Source of the DNA: Subdoligranulum sp. CAG:314
GTDB taxonomy: Bacteria > Bacillota > Clostridia > Christensenellales > CAG-314
Length of the DNA stretch: 64,000 nucleotides
Reading direction: 5' to 3'
Assembly: GCA_000437915.1 (NCBI GenBank)
Contig: FR901000.1
Location: forward strand, 119,083 to 183,082
Shown one piece after another: positions 48,813 to 58,075 of this stretch (positions are counted from its first letter, which is position 1; each line of letters opens with the position of its first letter). The notes beneath the pieces were generated by a model, which saw only the letters and a list, made by a program, of their open reading frames with translations, had not been told where the DNA came from and searched no databases. The position numbers were made by a program, and so were the translations under genes.

Positions 48813-51800
48813 TCAGGATATGCCGCTAACAACACCGCCGTACTCCCCTGTTTTCTCCATAAAAACGCTCAGCTCTATCGTTTCGCGCTTGTTGTTCATA
48901 TACTCATACATTTCGTCTCCGAAAACCGTGACAAAGTAATAAGTCGTACCTGCTTTCATATTTGAGTAGCTCAGACCGTTGGCGGGATTGATGCTCAAAA
49001 ATCTAGTCGTCGAGGGATGATAAGAAGGACCGTTGGCATTCTGCCAATAAGGTCTGTCGTTGCCGGGCACGTAAATGTAAGTCAGTCCGTTGAGCATTGC
49101 CCTTCCCCTGTCCACCGTGAACAAGGGGCAGTTAACCGTACCATCCCTTTGCTCAAGCTCCAACGAATTGAAATATCCCCAATAGGAAAAATGAGGCATA
49201 TACATCCCGTCCTCGGCGGGCGTGAACTGAAAGAAAACCCTTTCATAGGTTCTAACGTCCAAAGTCCTTGTCTCGGCGGTGACGATGTAAGCGTTGTTCC
49301 AATTTCTGCCGTCCTCCAAAACCTCGTCCCCCCACCTGGCGTAGAGATTGACCACGCCGTTAGCGTCGGGGGCGCCGAAGTAAGGATAGCTTTCCACCCT
49401 TGAGCCCCAGTCGCCGTCAACGCTTCCGTCCTTGGTGTAATAGCCCTGAAGATGCTTGTTTCCCTCGCCTTTCCAAACGGTAACTGGCATATCCCACAGC
49501 ACGGCGACGTTTTCAACGTCGAAAATGCTGTTGCCGCCGTCGGTGTGGAAGCTGTACGTAACCTTTTCCTGATTGTCGGTAGCTATCCTTCCCGCATAGG
49601 TGTCTCCGCAGTAATCGTAAAATACCTCGAAATACGCCTTGTAGCTGCCCGCGGGCACAATAAATTTACTCTCCAATCCGGGACCGAAATAATTCATCGT
49701 CAAGTCTATAGTCGAGATTTTGTAACCCGTCATAAATATTTGGTATATGCTGTAAATACCCTCCAGCTGATTGACGTATCGGTTTATATATTCCATTTTC
49801 GGAGGCTCGACGGAGTTGAACGTCACGGTTTTGAGGTAAAGAGCATAGTAGAACGCTCCGTTGGCAATCTCCACGAGTGTGGAGGGCAGCACAAGCTCCT
49901 CCAAGCTGCTCTGAAAAGCAAAAGCCTCGTCTCCTATGTACTGCACGCCCTCGGGTATGACAAGTTTTTTCAAGCTTGAAAACAGCTTCACCAAATTTGC
50001 GGGGTCTGCGTTTTCCGTCATTGCCTTGGGCGCTATCTGAGTCGTCACATAGTCGCCCGTATCGGGGAAAACAAGCTCCTCGTCGCCCATGCAGAAAGGT
50101 AGATTGATTAGCCTCAGCTCCCTGTCGTTCAACTTTTCGTAAATAAAGCCGTCAAAGGTGATATACTTGCCCGTATTGCCCTCGATTTTAGGGTTGTAAA
50201 GCCCGGAAAAAGGACGCTTTTCGATTGTTTCGATTGTGTCGGGGAAAAGTATTTCGTTGTAATTCATGAAGGATACTATACAACTTGTTTCCAGCGCTTT
50301 GAGATTGCTGCCGTTGGGCCACTCCAACCCTTTGAGCGACGGGGTTCTGATTGAGCCCCCGCACAGTCTTTCCAGCGTGGAGGGCAGGCTGATGTACTCC
50401 GTGCCGTCCGTCACTTCATATCCCCACACAACATTGCCGTCACCCTTTTCGCCTGTTTCGGTAAAAGCTACCTCGCCCGTGTTCAAAAAGCCGCTTGGCA
50501 GCTCCCTCACTCCCTCGGGGACGACAACGCGCTTTAATGCGTCGGAGGTGAAGCACGCCCCGAGAATCGGTTTGAAAGCCGTCACTCCGTCCGGCACGAC
50601 ATACTCGCTCGCGGATGACGCGGGCGTGTGAAGAATAAACGAGTCTCCCCCGTCGGGGCCCGTGCCGAGTTCTATAATCGCGTCGTTTCGCCTCTCTATG
50701 AGAGTAAGCTCGTCCCACATCAGCTCGTAGCCCCCTTTCATCTTGGCTCCGCCGAGACCGCAGGTAGACATCAGACGCCAAATGTCGTCGTCGACATACA
50801 GTCTTGCAAGATTGACGTCGGCTAGGGCTTCCGGCGCAATGTACTCCAAGCCCTCAGGCAGGGTGAAAGCAGTTACCTGCCTGAAATAGGAAAACGCTCC
50901 GCTTTCAAAACGCTTGACCTTTCCCTTGAATATAACCTGCTTTGCGCTTTCTCCGCCGATATTAGTAAGACTCTCCCTGTCTCCTTCGATTGTGAGGATT
51001 TCCACACCGCCGGGGACAATATTTGCGACAAGATTTGTCACGTGTTCGGGCAAAGTAAACTTGGCGCTATTGAGATTTATATAATGAATTGTGTCCCGAG
51101 CGGCGTTGTACATCAAGTCATTGCCGAATGTGTCCTTTTCAAAGTGAAAATACGGATTGCTTTCGTCCAAATAAATCTGCCGAAATCCTATTTGAGGATG
51201 AGTCGTGTACAAGTGTCCCCCCTCGATGTTTTTAAGGCTTGCGGGCAGATAAAATTCTACATTGTCGCTGTAAGCGTAGCCGTTTGTTTCTTTTCTTGTA
51301 CATGAAGCGCCTCCAAAACCTTTCTCTTCTATCGTTTCCAGACCGAGAAAATAAATTCTGTCAAAAAGACCGCCTGAAAAGGCATAATCCCCTACTGTCT
51401 TGTAGCACTCGGGCACAAGCAGCTCGTCAAGTCTGAATTTTGTGTAGAAACTGTCAAACGCGTAACCCAAAATTTTTGTTATCGGTTTGCCGTTGTACTC
51501 GACGGGCAGCGACTTGGAGCCGGTCAAGAGAGGCTGCGACAGTGACTCGACAGTATTTTCGTACACGTAATTTTCCGCCAGTCCGTAAGTACCGTCTTCG
51601 AGCAGGGTGTATTTGAAGTAATGCTCGGGTATGACAGTGCTTTCGTCAAACACGTACTTTGCAGTAAAGGTGACGTCCTCCGTCAGAGGCGTCTCCAAGT
51701 CCGAATCCCAACCGTCGTAAAGATAAAAGTTTTCGTATTTGTGGAAAAACACGGGCACCTTGCTCTCGGGCACCGCCTCCCCTCTTTTGACCTGCACGAC

Positions 51801-52349
51801 CTCCTGCTCGTTTTTGGACGGGTTGACAAAGGTTGCCAGCACGACGTCCTCGGCGGGCAGCTCCTTTTCGGCAAACTTGGGCCACAGCTCCAAATTTTTG
51901 GTGATTTTCGTGTCTTTAAGAAACGCCTGCGTTTTTCCCGCGTTGGTGTACCAGCCGACAAACACCTGCCCCTCGGGCGGAGTGGGGTCGGCGGTTTTGA
52001 GCGTGCCGTTGTACTCGACCTTTTCCGCAGGCAGATTCGTTTCCCTGAACGTCACGGTATAGGTCTTGATGTTGAATTTGGCGTAAACCGTCGTGTCCTT
52101 TTGTATGGGCTTGGAAAAGTCGAATTCCTTTGTCAGGGCCTCGTCCTCGTACCACCCTACAAAGTCGTAGCCGACCTTGTTGGGAGCTACGGCGGGACGG
52201 ACGGCGCACTCGTCTTTAAGCACCGTCTGAGTCGCGACTTCCGCACCCGAAAAGCTCACGGTAAACTCCTTTGTCTTTCCGCACGCCATGAGCGCCAGAC
52301 TCATTGCCAAAGCCAGCAGCATCGCCAAAAGCAGCTTTGTTCTTTTCAT
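48813..52349 (-). CDS. Giant surface lipoprotein with InlB-type and BspA-like leucine-rich repeats
   Basis: A 1178-residue lipoprotein (signal peptide ending LMAC, Cys about 23). Three InlB-like repeats span about 28-230 (VGYDFVGWYEDEALTKEFDF, GQVFVGWYTNAGKTQAFLKD, YLYDGWDSDLETPLTEDVTF). LRR_5 units cover about 245-940. Near 970-1050 is an InlB unit with KDGSVDGDWG, and the last 120 residues form a beta-sandwich (FFQFTPAEDGMYMPHFSYWG). Domain order and these phrases are shared with the protein at 3097-6567, so the two are paralogues. GGAGG precedes the ATG. A good promoter lies at 52450-52478. It is divergent from the lysine fermentation operon, but nothing ties the functions together. Confidence 0.9.
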   Translation of the reverse strand: MKRTKLLLAMLLALAMSLALMACGKTKEFTVSFSGAEVATQTVLKDECAVRPAVAPNKVGYDFVGWYEDEALTKEFDFSKPIQKDTTVYAKFNIKTYTVTFRETNLPAEKVEYNGTLKTADPTPPEGQVFVGWYTNAGKTQAFLKDTKITKNLELWPKFAEKELPAEDVVLATFVNPSKNEQEVVQVKRGEAVPESKVPVFFHKYENFYLYDGWDSDLETPLTEDVTFTAKYVFDESTVIPEHYFKYTLLEDGTYGLAENYVYENTVESLSQPLLTGSKSLPVEYNGKPITKILGYAFDSFYTKFRLDELLVPECYKTVGDYAFSGGLFDRIYFLGLETIEEKGFGGASCTRKETNGYAYSDNVEFYLPASLKNIEGGHLYTTHPQIGFRQIYLDESNPYFHFEKDTFGNDLMYNAARDTIHYINLNSAKFTLPEHVTNLVANIVPGGVEILTIEGDRESLTNIGGESAKQVIFKGKVKRFESGAFSYFRQVTAFTLPEGLEYIAPEALADVNLARLYVDDDIWRLMSTCGLGGAKMKGGYELMWDELTLIERRNDAIIELGTGPDGGDSFILHTPASSASEYVVPDGVTAFKPILGACFTSDALKRVVVPEGVRELPSGFLNTGEVAFTETGEKGDGNVVWGYEVTDGTEYISLPSTLERLCGGSIRTPSLKGLEWPNGSNLKALETSCIVSFMNYNEILFPDTIETIEKRPFSGLYNPKIEGNTGKYITFDGFIYEKLNDRELRLINLPFCMGDEELVFPDTGDYVTTQIAPKAMTENADPANLVKLFSSLKKLVIPEGVQYIGDEAFAFQSSLEELVLPSTLVEIANGAFYYALYLKTVTFNSVEPPKMEYINRYVNQLEGIYSIYQIFMTGYKISTIDLTMNYFGPGLESKFIVPAGSYKAYFEVFYDYCGDTYAGRIATDNQEKVTYSFHTDGGNSIFDVENVAVLWDMPVTVWKGEGNKHLQGYYTKDGSVDGDWGSRVESYPYFGAPDANGVVNLYARWGDEVLEDGRNWNNAYIVTAETRTLDVRTYERVFFQFTPAEDGMYMPHFSYWGYFNSLELEQRDGTVNCPLFTVDRGRAMLNGLTYIYVPGNDRPYWQNANGPSYHPSTTRFLSINPANGLSYSNMKAGTTYYFVTVFGDEMYEYMNNKRETIELSVFMEKTGEYGGVVSGIS

Positions 52350-52449
52350 TTTTCTTTTTCCTCCGTTTTCTGTTTTTTAGCCTATTTTCAAATACTTTAT
52401 CTTTGAGTAAAAACTCAACGATATTTGTATTTAATTTCAGCCTATACCA

Positions 52450-52478
52450 AATATACTTAAATTATTTTGTCATGTCAA
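52450..52478 (-). promoter_or_regulatory. Promoter of the giant lipoprotein at 48813
   Basis: On the minus strand TTGACA (52478-52473), 17 bases, TATATT (52455-52450), about 100 bases before the ATG at 52349. The region between this and 52648 shows nothing else. Confidence 0.75.
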
Positions 52479-52647
52479 GCGTTTTTGTCGAGATATGTAA
52501 AATTTCTTTCGGATTTTTTTAAACAGAGAGCTTTCTTCAAATCCAACCGAAGGCGCCTTTGACGGGCGGCGGCTGTTTTTGCGCAAGCCGTTGAAGTCCG
52601 AAATAAAAATTTTCACACGGAGCAAAGGATTTTTTGTTTTTCCGCAG

Positions 52648-52676
52648 TTGACAAAGTCGGCAAAAAAGCGTATTAT
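52648..52676 (+). promoter_or_regulatory. Promoter of the lysine fermentation operon
   Basis: TTGACA (52648-52653), 17 bases, TATTAT (52671-52676). The predicted start near 52683 places the whole leader RNA downstream. Confidence 0.85.
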
Positions 52677-52700
52677 ATCAATGGAAAAGTACAGTTTAAT

Positions 52701-52874
52701 ACTTGTTAGAGGAGCGGTTCGGCAAGGTAAGCGGGCGCGCGTTTGAGACGCGGTGGCGTCGATGCGTCCCGAACAATGTGCCGCCGCCGAAAGCGCGTTT
52801 GTCCACCGCAACGCGGCTTGGAGGTCGGGGTCAGTCGTCGGCTTCTGTCATAAGTTTTTTATGATGCGCTAAGG
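52701..52874 (+). ncRNA. Lysine-riboswitch-like leader RNA
   Basis: The leader can fold into five helices around a junction, as in the lysine riboswitch. P1: UUAG (52706-52709) with CUAA (52869-52872). P2: GCGG-UUC-GGCA (52714-52724) with UGCC-G-CCGC (52779-52787). P3: CGCGUU / AACGCG (52794-52815). P4: GAGGUCG / CGGCUUC (52821-52845). P5: UCAUAA / UUAUGA (52848-52864). Primary-sequence hallmarks fit: UAGAGGAGCG, CAAGGUAA (for AAGAGUA), GCCGAAAG and CUGUC. P1 is short as drawn, and the UGAAAGG element appears only as CGAACAAUG, so it is a divergent member. Lysine as ligand fits the operon, which degrades lysine. Confidence 0.7.
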
Positions 52875-52899
52875 TTTTTTTGCCTTAACGCGTTTTTTT
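52867..52899 (+). terminator. Leader terminator overlapping riboswitch P1
   Basis: CGC-TAAGG (52867-52874) pairs with CCTTA-AC-GCG (52883-52892), followed by seven T. The CTAA of its 5' arm is the same sequence that closes P1, so P1 formation and termination are mutually exclusive. Confidence 0.75.
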
Positions 52900-52925
52900 A
52901 TTTTATCCGACGGAGGAAAACGTAT

Positions 52926-53324
52926 ATGAGCAAAATTAAAGCGACAATTCGTTTGAGAATGAGCGCGCACGACGCGCATTACGGCGGCAATCTGGTGGAC
53001 GGGGCGCGTATGCTGGGACTTTTCGGCGACGTTGCAACGGAGCTTCTTATCCGTCACGACGGCGACGAGGGGCTTTTCAGAGCTTACGACAGCGTGGAGT
53101 TTTTGGCGCCCGTCTTTGCGGGAGACTACATAGAAGCCGAGGGCGAAATCACGGAAACAGGAAAAACCTCCCGCAAAATGAAGTTCGAGGCGCGCAAGGT
53201 CATTGCTCCCCGCCCCGATTTAAACGACTCCGCCTGCGACGTGCTTGACAAGCCCGTCGTCGTTTGCCGGGCTTCGGGCACCTGCGTGGTGCCGCTCGAC
53301 AAGCAGAGAAATGCAAACCGTTAA
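52926..53324 (+). CDS. kal: 3-aminobutyryl-CoA ammonia-lyase
   Basis: A 132-residue hotdog-fold enzyme that removes ammonia from L-3-aminobutyryl-CoA to give crotonyl-CoA in lysine fermentation. It begins [20 protein letters not shown], with the conserved [20 protein letters not shown] following and [20 protein letters not shown] at about 60. Length equals that of known Kal. CGGAGG lies about 10 bases before the ATG, right after the leader terminator. It is the first gene of the operon and acts on the product of Kce, encoded next. Confidence 0.92.
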   Translation: MSKIKATIRLRMSAHDAHYGGNLVDGARMLGLFGDVATELLIRHDGDEGLFRAYDSVEFLAPVFAGDYIEAEGEITETGKTSRKMKFEARKVIAPRPDLNDSACDVLDKPVVVCRASGTCVVPLDKQRNANR

Positions 53325-53339
53325 AGGAGGCAGAAAAAA

Positions 53340-54167
53340 TTGGAAAAGCTGATTATCACCGCGGCAATCTGCGGCGCAGAGGTAACAAAGGAGCACAATC
53401 CCGCAGTCCCCTACACCGTCAGGGAAATCGCGCGGGAAGCCAAGTCCGCCTACGACGCGGGGGCGGCAATCATCCACCTGCACGTGAGAGAGGACGACGG
53501 CACGCCCACTCAGAGCGCGGAGCGGTTCAAGCTATGCATGGACGCAATCAGAGAGGCGTGCCCCGACGTAATAATTCAGCCGTCCACGGGCGGCGCGGTG
53601 GGCATGAGCGACGAGGAGCGCTTGCAGCCCCTCGCCCTAAACCCCGAAACGGCTACGCTGGACTGCGGCACCTGCAATTTCGGCGGGGACGACATCTTTG
53701 TCAATACGGAAAACACCATAATAAATTTCGCACGGCAGATGACGGAAAAAAACGTCAAGCCGGAGTGCGAGGTGTTTGACAAGGGCATGGTGGACATGAC
53801 GTTGAGGCTTGCGGCAAAGGGCGTCATTCCACAGCCGCTGCACTTCAACTTCGTCATGGGCGTCAACGGCGGAATTGCCGCAACCCACACCAACCTGCTG
53901 TTTCTTGTCAACAGCCTGCCGCAAAACGCCACCTTCACCGTTTCGGGCACGGGACGGGCGCAGCTGCCCATGGCGGTCATGTCAATGCTGCTCGGCGGAC
54001 ACGTCCGAGTGGGCTTTGAGGACAACGTATATCTGTCAAAGGGCAGGCTGTTGAAAAGCAACGGCGAAATGGTGGAAAAAATCGTGCGCATTGCCAAAGA
54101 GCTGGGGCGGGATATCGCCGCGCCCGACGAGGCGCGCGAATTACTCGGCATACCTAAAAAATTTTAA
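53340..54167 (+). CDS. kce: 3-keto-5-aminohexanoate cleavage enzyme
   Basis: A 275-residue BKACE-family (DUF849) zinc enzyme that converts 3-keto-5-aminohexanoate plus acetyl-CoA to acetoacetate plus 3-aminobutyryl-CoA. The zinc ligands are the two histidines in IIHLHVREDDG, at residues 46 and 48 as in characterised Kce. QPSTGGAVGMSDEERLQPL and FNFVMGVNGGIAAT are family motifs. The start is TTG at 53340: AGGAGG lies 10 bases upstream and the protein then begins MEKLIITAAICGAEVT, exactly where homologues begin. Ends 22 bases before kdd. Confidence 0.95.
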   Translation: MEKLIITAAICGAEVTKEHNPAVPYTVREIAREAKSAYDAGAAIIHLHVREDDGTPTQSAERFKLCMDAIREACPDVIIQPSTGGAVGMSDEERLQPLALNPETATLDCGTCNFGGDDIFVNTENTIINFARQMTEKNVKPECEVFDKGMVDMTLRLAAKGVIPQPLHFNFVMGVNGGIAATHTNLLFLVNSLPQNATFTVSGTGRAQLPMAVMSMLLGGHVRVGFEDNVYLSKGRLLKSNGEMVEKIVRIAKELGRDIAAPDEARELLGIPKKF

Positions 54168-54189
54168 TCCAAACAAGGAGACGACATAT

Positions 54190-55230
54190 ATGGAAATCAA
54201 GGGAAACAAATACGGAACTCACCGCGTTATACAGCCCAAGGGCGTGCTCACGCAGGCGGCGCTGAAAATCGACAACGGCTTCGACACGGTTTACTCCAAC
54301 GAAATAGTCTGCGACGTGACAAGCCTAAACATAGACTCCGCCTCTTTTACTCAGATAGAAAACGAGTGCGGCGGCGACGCGGAAAAAATCGCAAGACGCA
54401 TAGAACAGATTGTCGCCGAGCGCGGCAAAATGCAAAACCCCGTCACGGGCAGCGGCGGTATGTTTATCGGCAGAGTCGCGCACATAGGCAAGGATTTGAC
54501 CGACACGGGACTCAAAGTCGGAGACAAAATCGCGTCTCTCGTGTCCCTCTCCCTCACGCCGCTCAAAATCGAAAAAATACTTGCCGTTCACCCCGAAATC
54601 GACCGCGTGGACGTGGTTGCCAAAGCCGCGCTGTTTGAAAGCGGAATTTACGCAAAGCTGCCCGACGACATGCCCGAAAACCTCGCGCTTGCGGCGCTGG
54701 ACGTTGCGGGCGCGCCCGCGCAGACGGCAAGGCTGGTCAAGGAGGGCGACTCGGTGCTGGTGCTCGGCGCGGCGGGCAAATCGGGCGTTCTTGTTTGCTA
54801 CGAAGCCAAAAAACGCGCAGGCGCAAAGGGCAACGTGGTTGGCGTCGTCATCTGCGAGGAGGACAAAAAGAAGGTCGAAAAGCTGGGGATAGTTGACAAG
54901 GCAATTGTCGCGTCGGCTACCGAGCCCGTCGAAATCCTCGAAAAAGCCGTCGCCGCAAACGGCGGAAAAGAGTTCGACCTGTCAATAAACTGCGTCAACG
55001 TCCCCAACACGGAAATGGCGGCTATTCTGCCAGTAAAGGAAAACGGCACCGTTTACTTCTTTTCCATGGCGACAAGCTTCACAAAGTCCGCTCTCGGCGC
55101 GGAGGGCGTGGGCAAGGACGTCAATATGATTATCGGCAACGGCTACTGCAAGGGACACGCCGAGCTGACGCTCAACGAGCTGCGCGAAAGCAAAGCGCTG
55201 CGCGAGCTTTTTGAAAAAACCTACGCTTGA
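54190..55230 (+). CDS. kdd: L-erythro-3,5-diaminohexanoate dehydrogenase
   Basis: A 346-residue oxidoreductase that deaminates 3,5-diaminohexanoate to 3-keto-5-aminohexanoate with NAD. The N-terminal part (about 1-150) begins MEIKGNKYGTHRVIQPKGVL. The Rossmann region at about 175-200 is VLVLGAAGKSGVLVCYEAKK (GxxGxxG-like). The start at 54190 has AAGGAG upstream; a longer open frame overlapping kce is not credible. Kdd is specific to lysine fermentation clusters, so the neighbours kce, kamA and kamDE fix the assignment. Confidence 0.94.
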   Translation: MEIKGNKYGTHRVIQPKGVLTQAALKIDNGFDTVYSNEIVCDVTSLNIDSASFTQIENECGGDAEKIARRIEQIVAERGKMQNPVTGSGGMFIGRVAHIGKDLTDTGLKVGDKIASLVSLSLTPLKIEKILAVHPEIDRVDVVAKAALFESGIYAKLPDDMPENLALAALDVAGAPAQTARLVKEGDSVLVLGAAGKSGVLVCYEAKKRAGAKGNVVGVVICEEDKKKVEKLGIVDKAIVASATEPVEILEKAVAANGGKEFDLSINCVNVPNTEMAAILPVKENGTVYFFSMATSFTKSALGAEGVGKDVNMIIGNGYCKGHAELTLNELRESKALRELFEKTYA

Positions 55231-55246
55231 CAAGGACGGTAAAATT

Positions 55247-56497
55247 ATGGAAACAAAAAACAAGCTTTTCGCCGACGTTTCCGCAAAGGACTGGAACGAT
55301 TGGCGCTGGCAGGTTCGCAACCGCATAGAAACGCTTGACGACCTGAAAAAATACATAAAGCTCACCCCCGAGGAGGAGGAAGGCGTCGCGCGCTGTCTCG
55401 AAAGCCTGCGCATGGCAATCACCCCCTACTACCTCTCGCTGATAGATTTGGAAAATCCGTTCGACCCCGTGCGCCTGCAAGCAGTGCCCACCGCCAAAGA
55501 GCTGCACCGCTCCGACGCCGACTTGCTCGACCCTCTGCACGAGGATACCGACAGCCCCGTGCCGGGACTTACGCACCGCTATCCCGACCGCGTGCTCATA
55601 CTCGTCACCGACCAATGCTCCATGTACTGCCGCCACTGCACGCGCAGACGCTTTGCGGGACAAAAGGACTGCGAGGTGCAGACAAACAGAATAGACAAAT
55701 ATATCGAGTACGTTGCGGCGCACCCCGAAGTGCGCGACGTGCTGCTCTCGGGCGGCGACGCGCTGCTGCTTTCCGACGAAAAGCTCGAAAGCATAATCAG
55801 CCGCCTGCGCGCCATTCCGCACGTGGAAATTATCCGCATAGGCAGCCGCACTCCCGTCGTCATGCCCCAACGCATAACGCCCGAACTGTGCGCCATGCTG
55901 AAAAAATATCATCCCGTGTGGCTGAACACCCACTTCAACCATCCAAACGAAATCACTCCCGATTCACGTCGCGCCTGCGAAATGCTTGCTGACGCGGGTA
56001 TACCTCTCGGAAACCAAAGCGTGCTGCTTGCAGGCGTCAACGACTGCGTTCACGTCATGAAACGGCTGGTTCACGAGCTGGTCAAAATAAGAGTGAGACC
56101 TTATTACATTTATCAGTGCGACCTGAGCATGGGCTTGGAGCACTTCCGCACGCCCGTTTCCAAGGGAATCGAAATCATAGAAGCTCTGCGCGGACACACA
56201 AGCGGCTTTGCGGTGCCCACCTTCGTCGTGGACGCGCCCGGCGGCGGCGGCAAAATCCCCGTCATGCCGGAGTATCTCATATCCATGTCCCCCGACAAGG
56301 TAATCCTGCGCAATTTCGAGGGCGTCATCACTACGTACAGTCAGCCCGTTCATTACGAAAACGTGTGCCGCTGCCCCGACTGCACCGCAAAAGAAAAGAA
56401 AAAACTCATAGGAGTTGCGGGGCTGGAACAAGGTCAGGCTCTCTCCCTCGAACCGACGGGACTTTTGAGAAACGACAGACACGTAAAGGAGGGCTGA
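55247..56497 (+). CDS. kamA: L-lysine 2,3-aminomutase
   Basis: A 416-residue radical-SAM, PLP-dependent enzyme converting L-lysine to L-beta-lysine, the first step of the pathway. The 4Fe-4S cysteines are in CSMYCRHC (Cys 124, 128, 131). The PLP lysine is in PGGGGKIPVMP at about 337. YILVTDQ-type sequence before the cluster, LLSGGDALLLSDEKLE and TPVVMPQRITPELCAML are family motifs. Length is the same as the clostridial prototype as I recall it. The start at 55247 has AAGGA upstream and gives METKNKLFADVSAKDWNDWR. No adjacent yodP-like acetyltransferase is present, so a catabolic role is favoured over osmolyte synthesis. Confidence 0.97.
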   Translation: METKNKLFADVSAKDWNDWRWQVRNRIETLDDLKKYIKLTPEEEEGVARCLESLRMAITPYYLSLIDLENPFDPVRLQAVPTAKELHRSDADLLDPLHEDTDSPVPGLTHRYPDRVLILVTDQCSMYCRHCTRRRFAGQKDCEVQTNRIDKYIEYVAAHPEVRDVLLSGGDALLLSDEKLESIISRLRAIPHVEIIRIGSRTPVVMPQRITPELCAMLKKYHPVWLNTHFNHPNEITPDSRRACEMLADAGIPLGNQSVLLAGVNDCVHVMKRLVHELVKIRVRPYYIYQCDLSMGLEHFRTPVSKGIEIIEALRGHTSGFAVPTFVVDAPGGGGKIPVMPEYLISMSPDKVILRNFEGVITTYSQPVHYENVCRCPDCTAKEKKKLIGVAGLEQGQALSLEPTGLLRNDRHVKEG

Positions 56498-58075
56498 ATG
56501 AGAAACAAGCTCGGACTCGACAAAGACGTAATTGCAAGGGCGCGGCATTTTGCCCGCAATATTGCCGCGGACACGCAAAGCTATATCGACCTTCACACCA
56601 CAGTCGCCGTTGAGCGCACCGTTTTGAGGCTGCTCGGCGTAAACGGTGTGGACGCAAACGACGTGCCGATGCCCAACGTGGTTGTGGAGCACATGACAAA
56701 CAGAGGGCTGCTCGCGCACGGCGCGGCAATCGCCGTCGGCAGCGCGGTTTACGATACGGGAAAAGCTCCGCAAAAAATCGCCGAGGAAATTTCGGCGGGG
56801 ACAATCGACCTGGCCAAAATCCCCCTGCTCGACGCGGAAAAAGCGCGCGTCGCGCTTGCGCCCCATGTCGTAAAATCCGTCAGAAAAATCAACGGCAACG
56901 TAAGAAAACGCAAAAAATTTCTTAAAGAATACGGAGACAAAACAGGTCCCTATCTTTACATAATAGTCGCGACGGGCAACATATACGAGGACATCGTTCA
57001 GGCGAAAGCCGCCGCCAAGCAGGGCGCGGACATCATCGCGGTGATAAGAACCACAGGGCAGAGTCTGTTGGACTACGTCCCCTACGGCGCGACGACGGAA
57101 GGCTTCGGCGGAACCTACGCCACACAGGAAAATTTCCGTCTCATGCGCGCCGCTCTGGACGAGGTGGGAGCGGAGCAAAAGCGCTACATCCGTCTGTGCA
57201 ACTACTGTTCGGGGCTGTGTATGCCTGAAATAGCCGCAATGGGCGCTCTGGAAAGACTGGACGTAATGCTAAACGACGCGCTTTACGGAATTTTATTCCG
57301 CGACATAAACATGAAGCGCACCATAGTAGACCAATTCTTTTCGCGCGTCATCAACGGATATGCGGGAGTCATTATCAACACGGGCGAGGACAACTATCTG
57401 ACCACCGCCGACGCCGTAAAGGAAGCGCACACCGTGCTCGCCTCGCAGTTTCTCAACGAGCAGTTTGCCGCCTTTGCAGGCATCCCCGAGGAGCAGATGG
57501 GTTTGGGGCACGCCTTTGAAATCGACCCCTCCGTCAAAAACGGCTTTTTGATGGAGCTTGCTCAGGCGCAGATGGCGCGTGAGATTTTTCCCAAAGCGCC
57601 CCTCAAATATATGCCTCCGACAAAGTACATGACGGGAAACATCTTCCGCGGGCACATACAGGACGCGCTGTTCAACATCGTTACGATAACGACAAACCAA
57701 AAGCTGCATTTGCTCGGTATGATGACGGAAGCGTTGCACACGCCTTTTATGTCAGACCGCGCGCTTGCAATAGAAAACGCTCAGTACGTTTTCAACACCA
57801 TGGCGGATTTGGGAAAAGAAATCGAGTTCAAAAAAGGCGGATTTATGCAGCAACGCGCGCAAAGCGTGCTTGCCAAAACCGTTTCGCTGTTGGAAGAAAT
57901 CGAGCGCAACACGCTGTTTGTCTCCCTCTCGCGCGGAGTGTTTGCGGACATAAAACGTCCGCCCGACGGCGGCAAGGGGCTTGACGGAGTCGTCGCAAAG
58001 GAAGACGACTATTTCAACCCCTTCATCGAAATTTTCCTCAAAAACAAAACGGCGGACAAGGAGGAAGCGAAATGA
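56498..58075 (+). CDS. kamD: Lysine 5,6-aminomutase alpha subunit
   Basis: A 525-residue KamD, the large TIM-barrel subunit of the adenosylcobalamin- and PLP-dependent mutase that turns beta-lysine into 3,5-diaminohexanoate. It begins MRNKLGLDKDVIARARHFAR. Conserved stretches include AVERTVLRLLGVNGVDANDV, AAAKQGADIIAVIRTTGQSL at about 168-187 and RLCNYCSGLCMPEIA at about 232. GGAGGG overlaps the end of kamA, and the ATG follows the kamA stop directly. It ends with a four-base overlap with kamE. The need for B12 links this operon to the uptake system at 26410-36825. Confidence 0.96.
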   Translation: MRNKLGLDKDVIARARHFARNIAADTQSYIDLHTTVAVERTVLRLLGVNGVDANDVPMPNVVVEHMTNRGLLAHGAAIAVGSAVYDTGKAPQKIAEEISAGTIDLAKIPLLDAEKARVALAPHVVKSVRKINGNVRKRKKFLKEYGDKTGPYLYIIVATGNIYEDIVQAKAAAKQGADIIAVIRTTGQSLLDYVPYGATTEGFGGTYATQENFRLMRAALDEVGAEQKRYIRLCNYCSGLCMPEIAAMGALERLDVMLNDALYGILFRDINMKRTIVDQFFSRVINGYAGVIINTGEDNYLTTADAVKEAHTVLASQFLNEQFAAFAGIPEEQMGLGHAFEIDPSVKNGFLMELAQAQMAREIFPKAPLKYMPPTKYMTGNIFRGHIQDALFNIVTITTNQKLHLLGMMTEALHTPFMSDRALAIENAQYVFNTMADLGKEIEFKKGGFMQQRAQSVLAKTVSLLEEIERNTLFVSLSRGVFADIKRPPDGGKGLDGVVAKEDDYFNPFIEIFLKNKTADKEEAK

